A DNA stretch of 24,779 bases from an uncultured Lachnospiraceae bacterium (GTDB lineage: Bacteria; Bacillota; Clostridia; Lachnospirales; Lachnospiraceae), in the NCBI GenBank assembly GCA_910585205.1, contig CAJUCC010000033.1:1-24779 (forward strand), in the 5' to 3' direction. Each line of letters starts with the position of its first letter. The stretch's first letter is position 1. Below, piece after piece: positions 7,842 to 16,003 of this stretch. Under the pieces are notes generated by a model. It saw only the letters and a list, made by a program, of their open reading frames with translations. It made no database searches and was not told the origin of the DNA. The position numbers were made by a program, and so were the translations under genes.

Positions 7842-7870
7842 AAATCCCGCTCCGTAACGGAGCGGGATTT
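7842..7870. terminator. Bidirectional intrinsic terminator
   Basis: A near-perfect palindrome with arms of about 13 bp (AAATCCCGCTCCG and its complement) and a tiny loop lies between convergent genes. On the minus strand the GC-rich stem is followed by TTTTATTAT, a good T-run, so it ends the 7885-8226 transcript; on the plus strand it is followed by ATTTCT and probably also stops the methyltransferase transcript. Confidence 0.85.
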
Positions 7871-7884
7871 CTGCATCCTTATCA

Positions 7885-8226
7885 TTAATATGCGCTTGCC
7901 ATACCAAGTGTCATGGCGATAACCATAATCACCGAAAGCGCAAGGCTGATACCGGTCCAGACAAGTGCGGCTTTAAAATAATTGGATTTGCTCTTATTGA
8001 CATTGCTTCCAAATGCCCACACAAACATCAGTACAATATTGACACAGGGAATACACATAAGCAGCATGGAAATCATCCATTCCCCCATGCTGACCGGTTC
8101 TTCCAAATCCTGCCCCACCGGCACTTGTACCTGCGGCTGTATAGGCGCCTCATAATAGGAAGAATATGTCTGCGTCTGCTGGTTCTCCTGATTCTGATTC
8201 TGACCGTACATATTATTACTATCCAT
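7885..8226 (-). CDS. Small two-span membrane protein with a Q/N/P-rich N-terminus
   Basis: Unknown function, 113 residues. Residues 1-48 are polar and low in complexity (MDSNNMYGQNQNQENQQTQT, then tyrosine- and proline-rich). Two hydrophobic helices follow: about residues 50-72 (MISMLLMCIPCVNIVLMFVW) and about 86-110 (AALVWTGISLALSVIMVIAM), joined by a short loop GSNVNKSKSNYFKA. Small proteins of this layout, often annotated as zinc-ribbon or DUF4190-like membrane proteins, are common in Lachnospiraceae, but here no zinc ribbon exists. The start has AAGGGGA upstream. The gene ends at the bidirectional terminator and may be co-transcribed with 8291-8773, 64 bp upstream. Confidence 0.8.
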   Translation of the reverse strand: MDSNNMYGQNQNQENQQTQTYSSYYEAPIQPQVQVPVGQDLEEPVSMGEWMISMLLMCIPCVNIVLMFVWAFGSNVNKSKSNYFKAALVWTGISLALSVIMVIAMTLGMASAY

Positions 8227-8290
8227 TTCTATCCCCTTCTATCCGTCTCATTCTGTTCTCTGTTACTCTATTCAGTATAGCACAGGATTG

Positions 8291-8773
8291 TCATCTGTAC
8301 AACCGAAAAAATCCGAGAACCTTCTGCCGGTAGTCGGGAATGCACCGTTCCATAATATTACGCCCGGTATACGACATCGGCGGCCTGTCGGGAAACACAA
8401 ACGCCATGCGGTATCCATACAGCCCGAGCGTCGCAATACAGAGAATCACAAACGCCGCGCACAGCCCCTTCGAAATCCGCTTTCCGGCGGCATAACGCCG
8501 GACGGCGGCGTACAGAAGCAGCGCCAGCCAGAAAGCGCCCAGCGGATGCAGGGAAAACGACCGTGCAAACTGTCCTGTCAGAAAAAACCAGACGGCTCTG
8601 CTCAAACCACAGCCCGGGCATGGCAGCCCCGTTACAATCACCAGCGGACAAAAAGCGCGGAAAACCAGTCTTGTCACGACATAGTAAAGCAACAGTCCCG
8701 CAATGGCATATCGGTATTCTCCGACATCCCGCCGCACCCTGTTTCGGAGCTCCCGCAGTCCCGCTTGTCTCAC
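8291..8773 (-). CDS. DUF2752 family membrane protein
   Basis: This 160-residue protein shows the DUF2752 hallmark GLPCPGCGLSRAVWFFLTGQ near residues 49-68, a CPxCG motif sitting at a membrane boundary, followed by a second conserved FSLHPLGAFW. Three to four hydrophobic helices are seen (about 20-46, 76-94, 104-122). The role of the family is not established. The C-terminal 35 residues are soluble and basic. The start codon is GTG and overlaps the stop of the upstream gene as GTGA (8770-8773), so its translation is probably coupled to that gene. Confidence 0.88.
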   Translation of the reverse strand: MRQAGLRELRNRVRRDVGEYRYAIAGLLLYYVVTRLVFRAFCPLVIVTGLPCPGCGLSRAVWFFLTGQFARSFSLHPLGAFWLALLLYAAVRRYAAGKRISKGLCAAFVILCIATLGLYGYRMAFVFPDRPPMSYTGRNIMERCIPDYRQKVLGFFRLYR

Positions 8774-9441
8774 TTCTTTTCTTCCCGCTGCACCGAATCC
8801 GCCTGCTGCGCGCTGTCTGCTCCCATCTCCGTCACACTTGCCTTATCCTCTTCCAGTTCTTCCTGCATCTGTCTTGCCTTATTGTCCTTGGCAATGGCCC
8901 GCAGAATCCGGTTGACATCTTCCGGGGAAAACATACCGATCGCCCGCTGCAGATCGCCGAGATTATTCCGGTTCACTTTCAGGCATCCCCCTTCCGCCAG
9001 CGGAATGACAAGCGTATTTTCCCTGTCGCTCACATCGCCCAGACAAATGCTGTTCGTCTGTTCATCACAGAAAAACGTAACGCCATTGTACTCAATCACA
9101 CCGTCTTTTGCCAGATTCCCGTACGGCACTTTGGTTCTGCCGGCCTCCCGCAGATTTTCCGCCGGACTGCCGCTCCCGGAAACGGCCGCTTCGAAAACCC
9201 GCTGTGCCTCCATGCGGTCCTTCTGTTTCTCCTGCCGCAGCGCCTGTTCTTTGCGGATGTCCTCAATCTGTTTATCCACACTCTTCATAACCTTCTGCCA
9301 TTCCGTCTGGGTATACTCCCCCGCTCCGATCGGTATGGACTCCTCTGTCTGCCCTTTTCTGATCTTTGTCATAATATCCGCCTGATACTGGTGAAAAGAA
9401 TCTGTCCATGCGCCCCGTCCGACGCTTCCCTCTACTGCCAT
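8770..9441 (-). CDS. Unknown charged, helix-rich cytosolic protein
   Basis: Not recognised. The 223-residue protein is highly charged and mostly helical, with a probable coiled coil near residues 38-75 (KVMKSVDKQIEDIRKEQALR and onward) and an acidic, glutamine-rich C-terminal tail from about residue 185. The middle part (YNGVTFFCDEQTNSICLGDV) looks like a small beta-rich unit with two cysteines. No signal or membrane segment is present. The frame is open to 9576, but the ATG at 9439-9441 has a perfect AGGAGG eight bases upstream and is the likely start. It is coupled to the DUF2752 gene by a 4-bp overlap, so the two products probably work together, perhaps one membrane and one cytosolic partner. 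Confidence 0.75.
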   Translation of the reverse strand: MAVEGSVGRGAWTDSFHQYQADIMTKIRKGQTEESIPIGAGEYTQTEWQKVMKSVDKQIEDIRKEQALRQEKQKDRMEAQRVFEAAVSGSGSPAENLREAGRTKVPYGNLAKDGVIEYNGVTFFCDEQTNSICLGDVSDRENTLVIPLAEGGCLKVNRNNLGDLQRAIGMFSPEDVNRILRAIAKDNKARQMQEELEEDKASVTEMGADSAQQADSVQREEKK

Positions 9442-9696
9442 CTGCGTTTCCTCCTGTTTCTGCTGAAATTTCCGTTTTGCGGGAATCACTTCCCTGCAAA
9501 ATAAAAAAGAACCCTTTCTTTCTGTCCTCCTGACAACATCCAGCGCTCTCCATAGCCAATCTCTGATATTTCTCATTATCTATTATTGTATATCGGCAGT
9601 TTTTTTAATTCCTTAACAGCACAGGGAAAAGCAAACATATTTTATTCTCCGGCGGCATAAGGTTGTACAGGAATCTATGTGGACAGGAGTAAGGAT

Positions 9697-12357
9697 ATGT
9701 ATGACGAAAAATCTATCAAAGAAATCTGCCGGGAACTGAAAAGCGATGCCCAAAAGGGACTGACGGAAATGGAGGCGGGCAGGCGTCTGCGCACGGACGG
9801 AAAAAATGAGCTGCCCGGACACCGGCGCAAATCACTGCCCGCCCGTTTTCTCGGACAGCTGCAGGATCCGCTTATCTATGTGCTGCTCGCCGCCTCCGCC
9901 GTTTCTCTTCTGCTGGATGAGGTAAGCGATACGGTAATCATATTGTTTGTCGTTATCATGAACGCACTGATCGGTCTGATTCAGGAAGGGAAGGCGCAAA
10001 AAGCGCTTGATTCCCTGAAAAAACTTACCTCTCCCCATGCCATCGTCATCCGCGACGGCCGCCGGAAAGAAATCGACGCTTCCACCCTTGTCGCCGGCGA
10101 CGTGGTATGTCTGGATGCCGGCTGCCAGGTGCCGGCCGATCTGCGTCTTCTGGAAACGGAAAGCCTGAAGATCGAAGAATCCGCGCTGACCGGTGAATCG
10201 CTTCCCGCGGAAAAGGACGCCACTTTTGTTCCCCGCGGCATGGCAGGTGACGTTCCGCTCGGTGACAGGCTTCATATGGCATATATGTCCACCATCGTTA
10301 CCTACGGGCGCGGCAGGGGCATTGTCACCGCCACCGGACTTCATACCGAAATCGGCAGAATCGCTTCCATGATACGGGAGACAAAGGAAGAACCGACGCC
10401 TCTGCAGAAACGGCTGGGCGAACTGGGCACCCTGCTCAGTATTCTCTCCCTGCTCCTGTGCGCCCTGCTCTTTGTTATCGGCATCTTGCAGCGCCGAAAT
10501 CTTTTTGACATGCTGATTACGGCCATTTCCCTTGCGGTTGCCGCCGTACCGGAAGGGCTTCCCGCCATCGTCACGATCTGCCTTGCCCTGAGCGTTACCC
10601 GTATGGTCAGAGTCCATACCATTATCCGCAAGCTTCCCTCCGTGGAAACGCTCGGATGCGTCAGCGTGATCTGCTCCGACAAAACCGGTACCCTGACACA
10701 GAACCGCATGCGTGCCGTCAGTTGTCTCTGCGGTCTCTCTCTTATTCCGGCCGCAAATACCGCTTTGCAGGAGCACGCGGATTTTCTGAACGGTATCGCC
10801 CTCTGCAACGACGCCCTGCTCTCACCGGAGAAAAATATCGGCGATCCGACGGAACTGGCTCTGCTCGAACTGGCAGCGCAGCATGGACTGAAAAAAGAAA
10901 TACTCGAAAAGACGATGCCGCGCCTGAAAGAGCTTCCTTTCGACTCCCGGCGCAAAATGATGACCACACTCCACCGCCTGGGCAGCGGCAGTATCAGCTA
11001 TACAAAGGGCGCACCCGATGAAATTCTCAAACTCTGTGCCCACATACAGCTTCACGGAAAAATCCTGCCTCTCACCACGGCGCACCGCACCGAGATTCAG
11101 CGGCAGATGAAACAAATGTCCTCGCAGGCGCTCCGCACGCTGGCCATTGCCATGAAAAAAAACACTTCCGGGCCAATGGAAAAAGATCTCGTCTTTATCG
11201 GTCTTATCGGTATGCAGGATCCGGCCAGACCCGAGGCGGCAGACGCGGTACAGACATGCCGGCAGGCAGGCGTCACAACCGTTATGATTACCGGCGACCA
11301 TATTGACACGGCTTTCGCGATTGCAAAACAACTCGGTATCGTGCAGGACCGCCGACAGTGTATGTCCGGCAGTGAAATGGCACGGCTTTCCGATGAGGTT
11401 TTCGCCCGGAAACTCGATACCGTGCGCGTTTTCGCCCGCATTTCCCCGGAGCAGAAAGTGCGCATCGTAAAGGGCTTCCAGTCCGCGGGCCATATCGTAT
11501 CCATGACCGGCGACGGTGTCAACGATGCGCCCTCTCTCAAAGCGGCCGACATCGGGATCGCCATGGGAAAAAACGGCACGGACGTGGCCAAGCAGGCGGC
11601 GGAAGTTATCCTGACCGATGATAATTTTGCCACCATCGGAAAAGCCATCGGCGAAGGGCGGGGTGTCTACGAAAACATTAAAAAATCCGTCATTTTCCTG
11701 CTGTCCTCCAATCTGGGCGAGATTATGACCATGTTTATCGCCGTAATCAGCGGTCTGGCCTCCCCCCTGCGCTCCAGCCATATCCTCTGGATCAACCTGA
11801 TTACCGACTCGCTTCCGGCTCTGGCGCTCGGGATCGATGAAAATGACAGCCGGGCTCTGATGCAGCGTCCGCCGCGCGGAAAAAACGAAAGCCTTTTTGC
11901 CGACGGCGGCATGGCCTGTACCTGCTTTTACGGCATCCTTATCGCCGCCATCAGCCTGACCGCTTTTTTTGCCTTTCCCTATATGCTGCTGACCGGAAAA
12001 GGACTGCCCGTTACCCTGCACAGCGTTTCCACTCTGCTTCGGCAGGAAGCCGTGCTGATGCGCGCCCAGACCTATGCCTTTACCGTCCTCGGCATGTCGC
12101 AGCTCTTTCACGCCGTCGGGATGCGCGACATCCATACCTCCCTGCTGCGCATGCACCATCTGCGCAATAAGCTTATGCTGGCCGCATTCGTAATCGGTTT
12201 TCTGCTGCAATTGGCAGTGACACGGCTGCCTTTCCTGATCCGTGCATTCGGCACGGTCCGTCTCCTGCCGGCAGAATGGGCCTTTCTGCTCGTGATGGCC
12301 GCCGTCCCGCTGCTGGCACACGAACTGCTTCTGCTGGGCAGGGGAAACGGGACATAA
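9697..12357 (+). CDS. P-type calcium-transporting ATPase (P2A type)
   Basis: This 886-residue P-type ATPase pumps cations across the membrane, most likely Ca2+ export. The cation ATPase N-domain opens the protein. The actuator motif TGES is at residues 165-168, the phosphorylation motif DKTGTLT begins at Asp328, and the hinge motif TGDGVND is at 604-610. Ion-site residues match SERCA: PEGLP in M4 (285-289), SSNLGE in M5 (670-675) and NLITDSLPALALG in M6 (Asn700, Thr703, Asp704). Keeping both the M5 Asn/Glu pair and the M6 set favours Ca2+ over H+ or Na+. An ATG at 9697 with AGGAG seven bases upstream is a better start than the GTG at 9679. A single-gene unit; no intrinsic terminator is obvious after it. 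Confidence 0.93.
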   Translation: MYDEKSIKEICRELKSDAQKGLTEMEAGRRLRTDGKNELPGHRRKSLPARFLGQLQDPLIYVLLAASAVSLLLDEVSDTVIILFVVIMNALIGLIQEGKAQKALDSLKKLTSPHAIVIRDGRRKEIDASTLVAGDVVCLDAGCQVPADLRLLETESLKIEESALTGESLPAEKDATFVPRGMAGDVPLGDRLHMAYMSTIVTYGRGRGIVTATGLHTEIGRIASMIRETKEEPTPLQKRLGELGTLLSILSLLLCALLFVIGILQRRNLFDMLITAISLAVAAVPEGLPAIVTICLALSVTRMVRVHTIIRKLPSVETLGCVSVICSDKTGTLTQNRMRAVSCLCGLSLIPAANTALQEHADFLNGIALCNDALLSPEKNIGDPTELALLELAAQHGLKKEILEKTMPRLKELPFDSRRKMMTTLHRLGSGSISYTKGAPDEILKLCAHIQLHGKILPLTTAHRTEIQRQMKQMSSQALRTLAIAMKKNTSGPMEKDLVFIGLIGMQDPARPEAADAVQTCRQAGVTTVMITGDHIDTAFAIAKQLGIVQDRRQCMSGSEMARLSDEVFARKLDTVRVFARISPEQKVRIVKGFQSAGHIVSMTGDGVNDAPSLKAADIGIAMGKNGTDVAKQAAEVILTDDNFATIGKAIGEGRGVYENIKKSVIFLLSSNLGEIMTMFIAVISGLASPLRSSHILWINLITDSLPALALGIDENDSRALMQRPPRGKNESLFADGGMACTCFYGILIAAISLTAFFAFPYMLLTGKGLPVTLHSVSTLLRQEAVLMRAQTYAFTVLGMSQLFHAVGMRDIHTSLLRMHHLRNKLMLAAFVIGFLLQLAVTRLPFLIRAFGTVRLLPAEWAFLLVMAAVPLLAHELLLLGRGNGT

Positions 12358-12475
12358 GGCATAAGACACGCTGTGTTTTCCCGCTTTCAGCACATATTTT
12401 ACTATCTTTTTTCCCGGACATATGATATACTGTTTCTCAACTACGTTACTGGACTGCATACGATGAGGTATCAAC

Positions 12476-12892
12476 ATGAAAATACGGCCGGGGCTGAAAA
12501 ATTTCATACTGTTTCTGCTTCTGACCGCATTGGTTGTCGTGGGCTGTATGGAATTGTCCGCTCCGGCCCGGAAAGCCGCTCCCTTCCGCCATACGGAAGG
12601 CGCGCCGCATACGCTGGCGGCTCCCGCTCTGACCGGTCTGCCGGATTTGTGCGAAGAGCAGGTTTCCGGCCGCAATTTCTCCGTTTCTTTTTCTAATATC
12701 ACACGGAACATCCGCACCGGTCCTTCCGGCCGGTATGTGATCTCCGTTCTCTTCCATATGCTGACACTTCTGTCAGTTTATTTTTCGTGTATCAAAAAGA
12801 CCATTCTGTCGCGTGATAACCGTTTTCTGTATCAGGAGGCATTTACCATTTCCTATATGCAGGATACGGACGGCAGGAAGCGCCTCTCTTAA
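12476..12892 (+). CDS. Putative small lipoprotein or two-span membrane protein
   Basis: Unknown function, 138 residues. The N-terminus MKIRPGLKNFILFLLLTALV has a basic start and a hydrophobic core, followed by VVGC, a plausible lipobox with Cys24; it could instead be an uncleaved membrane anchor. Residues 25-80 are proline- and alanine-rich, then a second hydrophobic stretch RYVISVLFHMLTLLSVYFSC lies near residues 86-105 with a basic flank after it. The last 30 residues are polar. A GAGG ribosome binding site precedes the ATG and TATACT at 12426-12431 may be the -10 with a weak -35. The stop codon (12890-12892) lies inside the 5' arm of an inverted repeat that controls access to the next gene. 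Confidence 0.6.
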   Translation: MKIRPGLKNFILFLLLTALVVVGCMELSAPARKAAPFRHTEGAPHTLAAPALTGLPDLCEEQVSGRNFSVSFSNITRNIRTGPSGRYVISVLFHMLTLLSVYFSCIKKTILSRDNRFLYQEAFTISYMQDTDGRKRLS

Positions 12893-12958
12893 TCTCTGCT
12901 GCTTTACCGCAGACCATTCATTCAAGTTAAACAGCATAAAATCAGAGATTAAGAGAGG
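12883..12958 (+). repeat. 16-bp perfect inverted repeat covering a ribosome binding site
   Basis: CCTCTCTTAATCTCTG at 12883-12898 is exactly complementary to 12943-12958, separated by 44 bases. The 5' arm contains the stop codon of the 138-residue gene. The 3' arm contains AGAGAGG, the only ribosome binding site for the 49-residue gene that starts at 12969. In RNA the repeat would hide that site. The interior holds a smaller CTGC/GCAG hairpin at 12899-12912. No T-run follows the 3' arm, so it is not a terminator. Confidence 0.85.
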
Positions 12959-12968
12959 AAAATTAAAT

Positions 12969-13118
12969 ATGGAAATCAGTATTGGACTTTGGATTGTCAT
13001 CATTGTCGGAGGATTTGTTGGCATTGCTTCTACTTTGTATGTCGTTTTATCCCTGTTTGCAACCCTGGGATACAAAATATACCGGAAATGCAAGTATGGG
13101 ATTTCCCTTTTCAACTAA
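12969..13118 (+). CDS. 49-residue single-span hydrophobic peptide
   Basis: A short gene starting MEISIGLWIVIIVGGFVGIA, with one long hydrophobic segment (residues 4-33) and a basic, aromatic tail YKIYRKCKYGISLFN. AGAGAGG lies 10 bases before the ATG and coincides with the 3' arm of the 16-bp inverted repeat, which supports that the start is real and controlled. Size, topology and a hidden ribosome binding site resemble membrane-active peptides such as type I toxins or small membrane modulators, but no specific family is recognised. It is followed by hairpins and a terminator, and would be co-transcribed with the 138-residue gene 76 bp upstream. Confidence 0.6.
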   Translation: MEISIGLWIVIIVGGFVGIASTLYVVLSLFATLGYKIYRKCKYGISLFN

Positions 13119-13139
13119 ATCCGTTTACATAAAAAGAAA

Positions 13140-13162
13140 TCCTGCGGAGCAGGAATCTCCTG
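13140..13162 (+). repeat. Small alternative hairpins after the 49-residue gene
   Basis: TCCTGC at 13140-13145 pairs with GCAGGA at 13149-13154 around a 3-base loop. The second arm can alternatively pair with TCCTG at 13158-13162. The two forms exclude each other. They lie just before the terminator; role unknown. Confidence 0.4.
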
Positions 13163-13170
13163 AATGATAA

Positions 13171-13205
13171 CAAAACGGCACGGCTTGTAAAGCCGTGCCG
13201 TTTTG
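13171..13205. terminator. Bidirectional intrinsic terminator
   Basis: Perfect 15-bp arms (CAAAACGGCACGGCT at 13171-13185 and its complement at 13191-13205) with a 5-base loop. The GC-rich stem is flanked by A- and T-runs on both sides, so it stops the plus-strand peptide cassette and the minus-strand nrd/aminotransferase operon. Confidence 0.9.
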
Positions 13206-13225
13206 TCGCACAAACAGATTCCGGT

Positions 13226-14407
13226 TTATCGCAATGCCGCCGCACGCGCCAGCCGTTCCAATGCCTCCCGCAGCGTTGCCCGCGGGCAGGCCGTATTCAC
13301 CCGCTGAAAGCCTTCTCCGGTCTCTCCGAATATCGTTCCGTCATCCAGCCAGAGCTTTGCCTCTCCGACAAACAGCCGGTTTAACGCTTCTCCCGAAAGG
13401 CCCAGCTTCCGACAGTCCAGCCATACGAGATATGTCCCCTCCGGTTCCGTCATCGTAATCCGCGGAATTCTTGCCGCAAGAAATTCCCGGATATAAGCAA
13501 TATTCTCCCTGACATACGCGAGCATGGCCGCATACCACGTCTCCCCGTCCCTGTACGCGGCTTCGCAAGCCGCCAGCCCTGCCATATTCGGTTCATCGTA
13601 ACCGGTCGCCGTAATCTGCCGCCGGAACCGTTTTCTCAGTCCTTCATCCGCAATAAAAATATTGGAAATCTGCAGACCCGCGATATTAAAGGTCTTACTC
13701 GGCGCGGTACAGGTAACGGTCATGTTCCGGTATTCTTCTTTCAGATCCATAAATACCCGGTGCCGTCCCACATGCACAAAATCGGCATGGATTTCATCAC
13801 TGGCGACAATCACATTATGCCGTCTGCAAATATCGCCCACCGCTTCCAGTTCCTCCCGGCTCCACACGCGGCCGACCGGGTTATGCGGATTGCAGAGGAA
13901 AAACAGCCTGATCTTCTCCCGGACAACCTTTTCCTCAAAATCCTCCAAATCCATAGAATAGCGGCCGTTTTCATCCATAACCAGTGTATTGCTCACCGTG
14001 CGCCGTCCGTTGTTTCGGATTACACTGTCAAACGGATAATAGACCGGTTTCTGAATCAAAACCGCATCACCCGGCTCCGTAAAAGCTCTCACGGCCATTG
14101 CCAGCGCAAACACAACCCCCGGCGTCGTTACGATCCAGTCCGGCTCCGTATCCCATTGATGGCGCCGCTTCATCCATCCGCGGACCGCTTCATAGTAACT
14201 GTCCTGCACTTGTGCATAGCCGTAAATTCCATGCGCCGCCTGAGCGGTAAGCGCCTCCTGGATCGAAGACGAAACCCGGAAATCCATATCCGCCACCCAC
14301 AGCGGAAGTACATCCGCCGGCATTCCCCTCATCGCCCGACCGTCATATTTCAGGCACCCCGTCCCGTTTCGCTCTATCACCGTTTCAAAATCCAGATTTT
14401 TCTCCAT
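13226..14407 (-). CDS. MalY/PatB-family PLP-dependent aminotransferase or C-S lyase
   Basis: This 393-residue fold-type I PLP enzyme most likely acts as a cystathionine beta-lyase (C-S lyase) in sulfur amino-acid metabolism; MalY and PatB are the model members. Family landmarks are the N-terminal LPLWVADMDFRVSSSIQEAL near residues 35-54, LCNPHNPVGRVWSREELEAV near residues 166-185, SDEIHADF after it, and the PLP lysine in TAPSKTFNIAG (Lys238). ENIAYIREFL and GTYLVWLDCR mark the C-terminal domain. The ATG at 14405-14407 overlaps the upstream stop as TAATG; the frame is open five codons further but those lie within the upstream gene. It is last in the nrd operon and ends before a strong terminator. 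Confidence 0.88.
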   Translation of the reverse strand: MEKNLDFETVIERNGTGCLKYDGRAMRGMPADVLPLWVADMDFRVSSSIQEALTAQAAHGIYGYAQVQDSYYEAVRGWMKRRHQWDTEPDWIVTTPGVVFALAMAVRAFTEPGDAVLIQKPVYYPFDSVIRNNGRRTVSNTLVMDENGRYSMDLEDFEEKVVREKIRLFFLCNPHNPVGRVWSREELEAVGDICRRHNVIVASDEIHADFVHVGRHRVFMDLKEEYRNMTVTCTAPSKTFNIAGLQISNIFIADEGLRKRFRRQITATGYDEPNMAGLAACEAAYRDGETWYAAMLAYVRENIAYIREFLAARIPRITMTEPEGTYLVWLDCRKLGLSGEALNRLFVGEAKLWLDDGTIFGETGEGFQRVNTACPRATLREALERLARAAALR

Positions 14408-15411
14408 TATCTTTCTCCGCATTCTTCCTCTAAATTGTCTGCCCTGTCAATTCCGCAGCCGTCAAAAGCAGGGATAAAACTCTCCTGCGCCGTACTGCCC
14501 TCCTGAAAAAACCCGTTTTCCAGGCCCAGACCGATCGCATAGGAAAGCAGGTCTTCATACACTTGCGGCCGCACGGTCTGCCGCAGCTCGGGATACGCCC
14601 GTATGTGCGGCAGCGGCGTATACTGATTCATGATGCTGATAAAAATACGCTCTCCGTATGCGGCGAGCAGATATTCCAGAATTTCCCGGGCGTCGTCCTC
14701 CCCGCCCGGCAGCAGCAGGTGGCGTACGATTACGCCCCGCGTCATCAACAGGCTCTCGCCCCGCGCGCTCCGCTCCTGATACGCATCGACCGACAGCCGC
14801 TGTGTCCGCGTCGCCTCATCGGTAAAGCACATCTCGCCGCACTGACGCACCATCTCACCGATCGCAGTACAGGCCCGTTCGAAATAATCCGGGGCGCCGG
14901 CATACCGCCGGCTCCGCTCCCGGCTCTTATATTTCAGATCCGGCAGATATATGTCCACGTATCCTTCCAGCAGACGCAGTGTTTCCGGCGATTCATAGCC
15001 GCTCGTATTGTATACGACAGGCAGCAAAAGGCCCGTCTCTTTCGCCCGCGCAAGCGCATTCCGCACCTGCGGCGCAAAATGACAGGCCGTCACCAGATTG
15101 ATATTGTTGGCTCCTTTTTCCTGCAGCTCCAGAAAAATCTCCGCCAGCCGTTCCTCCGTGACCGGCTTTCCGGCTGCCCCGGAAGCAATCTGCACATTCT
15201 GGCAAAACACACATCCCAATCCGCAGCCGGAGAAAAATACCGTCCCGGAACCGTTCCGTCCGGAAATACACGGCTCCTCCCACATATGAAGCGCCGCTCT
15301 GGCCGCCCGAATCTGCGCGGTCTCGCCGCATACGCCCCGCTGTCCCTGCCGCCGGTTTACCCCGCACGCTCTGGGACAGAGCGTGCACCGTTCCATCTTG
15401 TCTTCCATCAT
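14407..15411 (-). CDS. PflX-like radical SAM protein (COG1313)
   Basis: This 334-residue radical SAM enzyme has the canonical [4Fe-4S] motif SGCGLGCVFCQN (Cys63, Cys67, Cys70). A second cysteine set, CTLCPRAC at residues 9-16 plus Cys28, is typical of the PflX subgroup and might bind another cluster or metal. Later landmarks are NINLVTACHFAPQ near residue 102 and YVDIYLPDLKYKSRERSRRY near residue 150. The reaction of this group is unknown; the name comes from similarity to pyruvate formate-lyase activases. Two ATG codons in a row occur at 15406-15411 behind a close CAGGA, so the start is uncertain by one codon. It lies 12 bp after nrdG and overlaps the aminotransferase gene by one base. Confidence 0.88.
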   Translation of the reverse strand: MMEDKMERCTLCPRACGVNRRQGQRGVCGETAQIRAARAALHMWEEPCISGRNGSGTVFFSGCGLGCVFCQNVQIASGAAGKPVTEERLAEIFLELQEKGANNINLVTACHFAPQVRNALARAKETGLLLPVVYNTSGYESPETLRLLEGYVDIYLPDLKYKSRERSRRYAGAPDYFERACTAIGEMVRQCGEMCFTDEATRTQRLSVDAYQERSARGESLLMTRGVIVRHLLLPGGEDDAREILEYLLAAYGERIFISIMNQYTPLPHIRAYPELRQTVRPQVYEDLLSYAIGLGLENGFFQEGSTAQESFIPAFDGCGIDRADNLEEECGER

Positions 15412-15423
15412 TTCCTGTTTTGT

Positions 15424-15954
15424 CTATCCCTCTGTCTCCGGTAACAGCGCCACCACACTGCCCGTCTCTTCCGTCCCGCGCAGATCAACAATCCGCTGGT
15501 TCTCCGAGCCCCGGAAACTGAGCATCCTGTTTTTCCGCTCCGCGATAAAAGGTCCGTCCACAAGAACATCACACAGCGAAAGAAATTCTGCCGTAATGTC
15601 ACAGTTTGCTCTGCCGGAAGGCAAAAAGTCTTCATATACATATCCGCTGTAAACCCATACGTCCCTGGCGGGCAGCTCCCGCCGGATACGGCGCAGCAGC
15701 GGCAACAGCGCCCGCTGATTTTCCGGCTCTCCCGGATCACCGCCAAGCAGGGTCAGGCCCGCTATATAATCCGGCCGGAGCATATCGATTACCGCCGTTT
15801 CCGTTTCCGCCGTAAAAGGCTCCCCATAGGAAAAGTCCCATGTCATCTCGCTGAAACAGCCCGGACAGCAGTGTGTACAGCCGGATACAAACAGGGAAAC
15901 CCTCACCCCGGGGCCGTTTTCGATTGTCACCGGTTTGATCTTTCCGTAATGCAT
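15424..15954 (-). CDS. nrdG: Anaerobic ribonucleotide reductase activating protein
   Basis: This 176-residue radical SAM activase makes the glycyl radical on NrdD by reducing SAM with its [4Fe-4S] cluster. The cluster motif is CTHCCPGC with Cys26, Cys30 and Cys33 in the CX3CX2C spacing, right after GPGVRVSLFVSG, the usual NrdG lead-in. LTLLGGDPGEPENQ near residue 71 is the family's GGDP element, and WVYSGY follows near residue 100. The ATG at 15952-15954 has GGAGGAAACGG in front; a TTG five codons upstream would lie on that ribosome binding site and is rejected. It follows nrdD by 49 bp in the same operon. Confidence 0.95.
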   Translation of the reverse strand: MHYGKIKPVTIENGPGVRVSLFVSGCTHCCPGCFSEMTWDFSYGEPFTAETETAVIDMLRPDYIAGLTLLGGDPGEPENQRALLPLLRRIRRELPARDVWVYSGYVYEDFLPSGRANCDITAEFLSLCDVLVDGPFIAERKNRMLSFRGSENQRIVDLRGTEETGSVVALLPETEG

Positions 15955-16003
15955 AACCGTTTCCTCCAAATGCCGCCGCGCTCTGTCGTACCGCCAAGGG
16001 CTT

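Noticed and set aside
12358..12385. A possible terminator after the P-type ATPase (ACAC-GCT-GTGT followed by TTTT).
   Set aside because: The stem has only four pairs and a three-base loop, too weak to call.
10822..12717. A long open frame (631 codons) on the minus strand opposite the P-type ATPase.
   Set aside because: It mirrors the sense gene's codon pattern, has no recognisable domain, and the plus-strand gene has all P-type ATPase motifs. It is a shadow frame.
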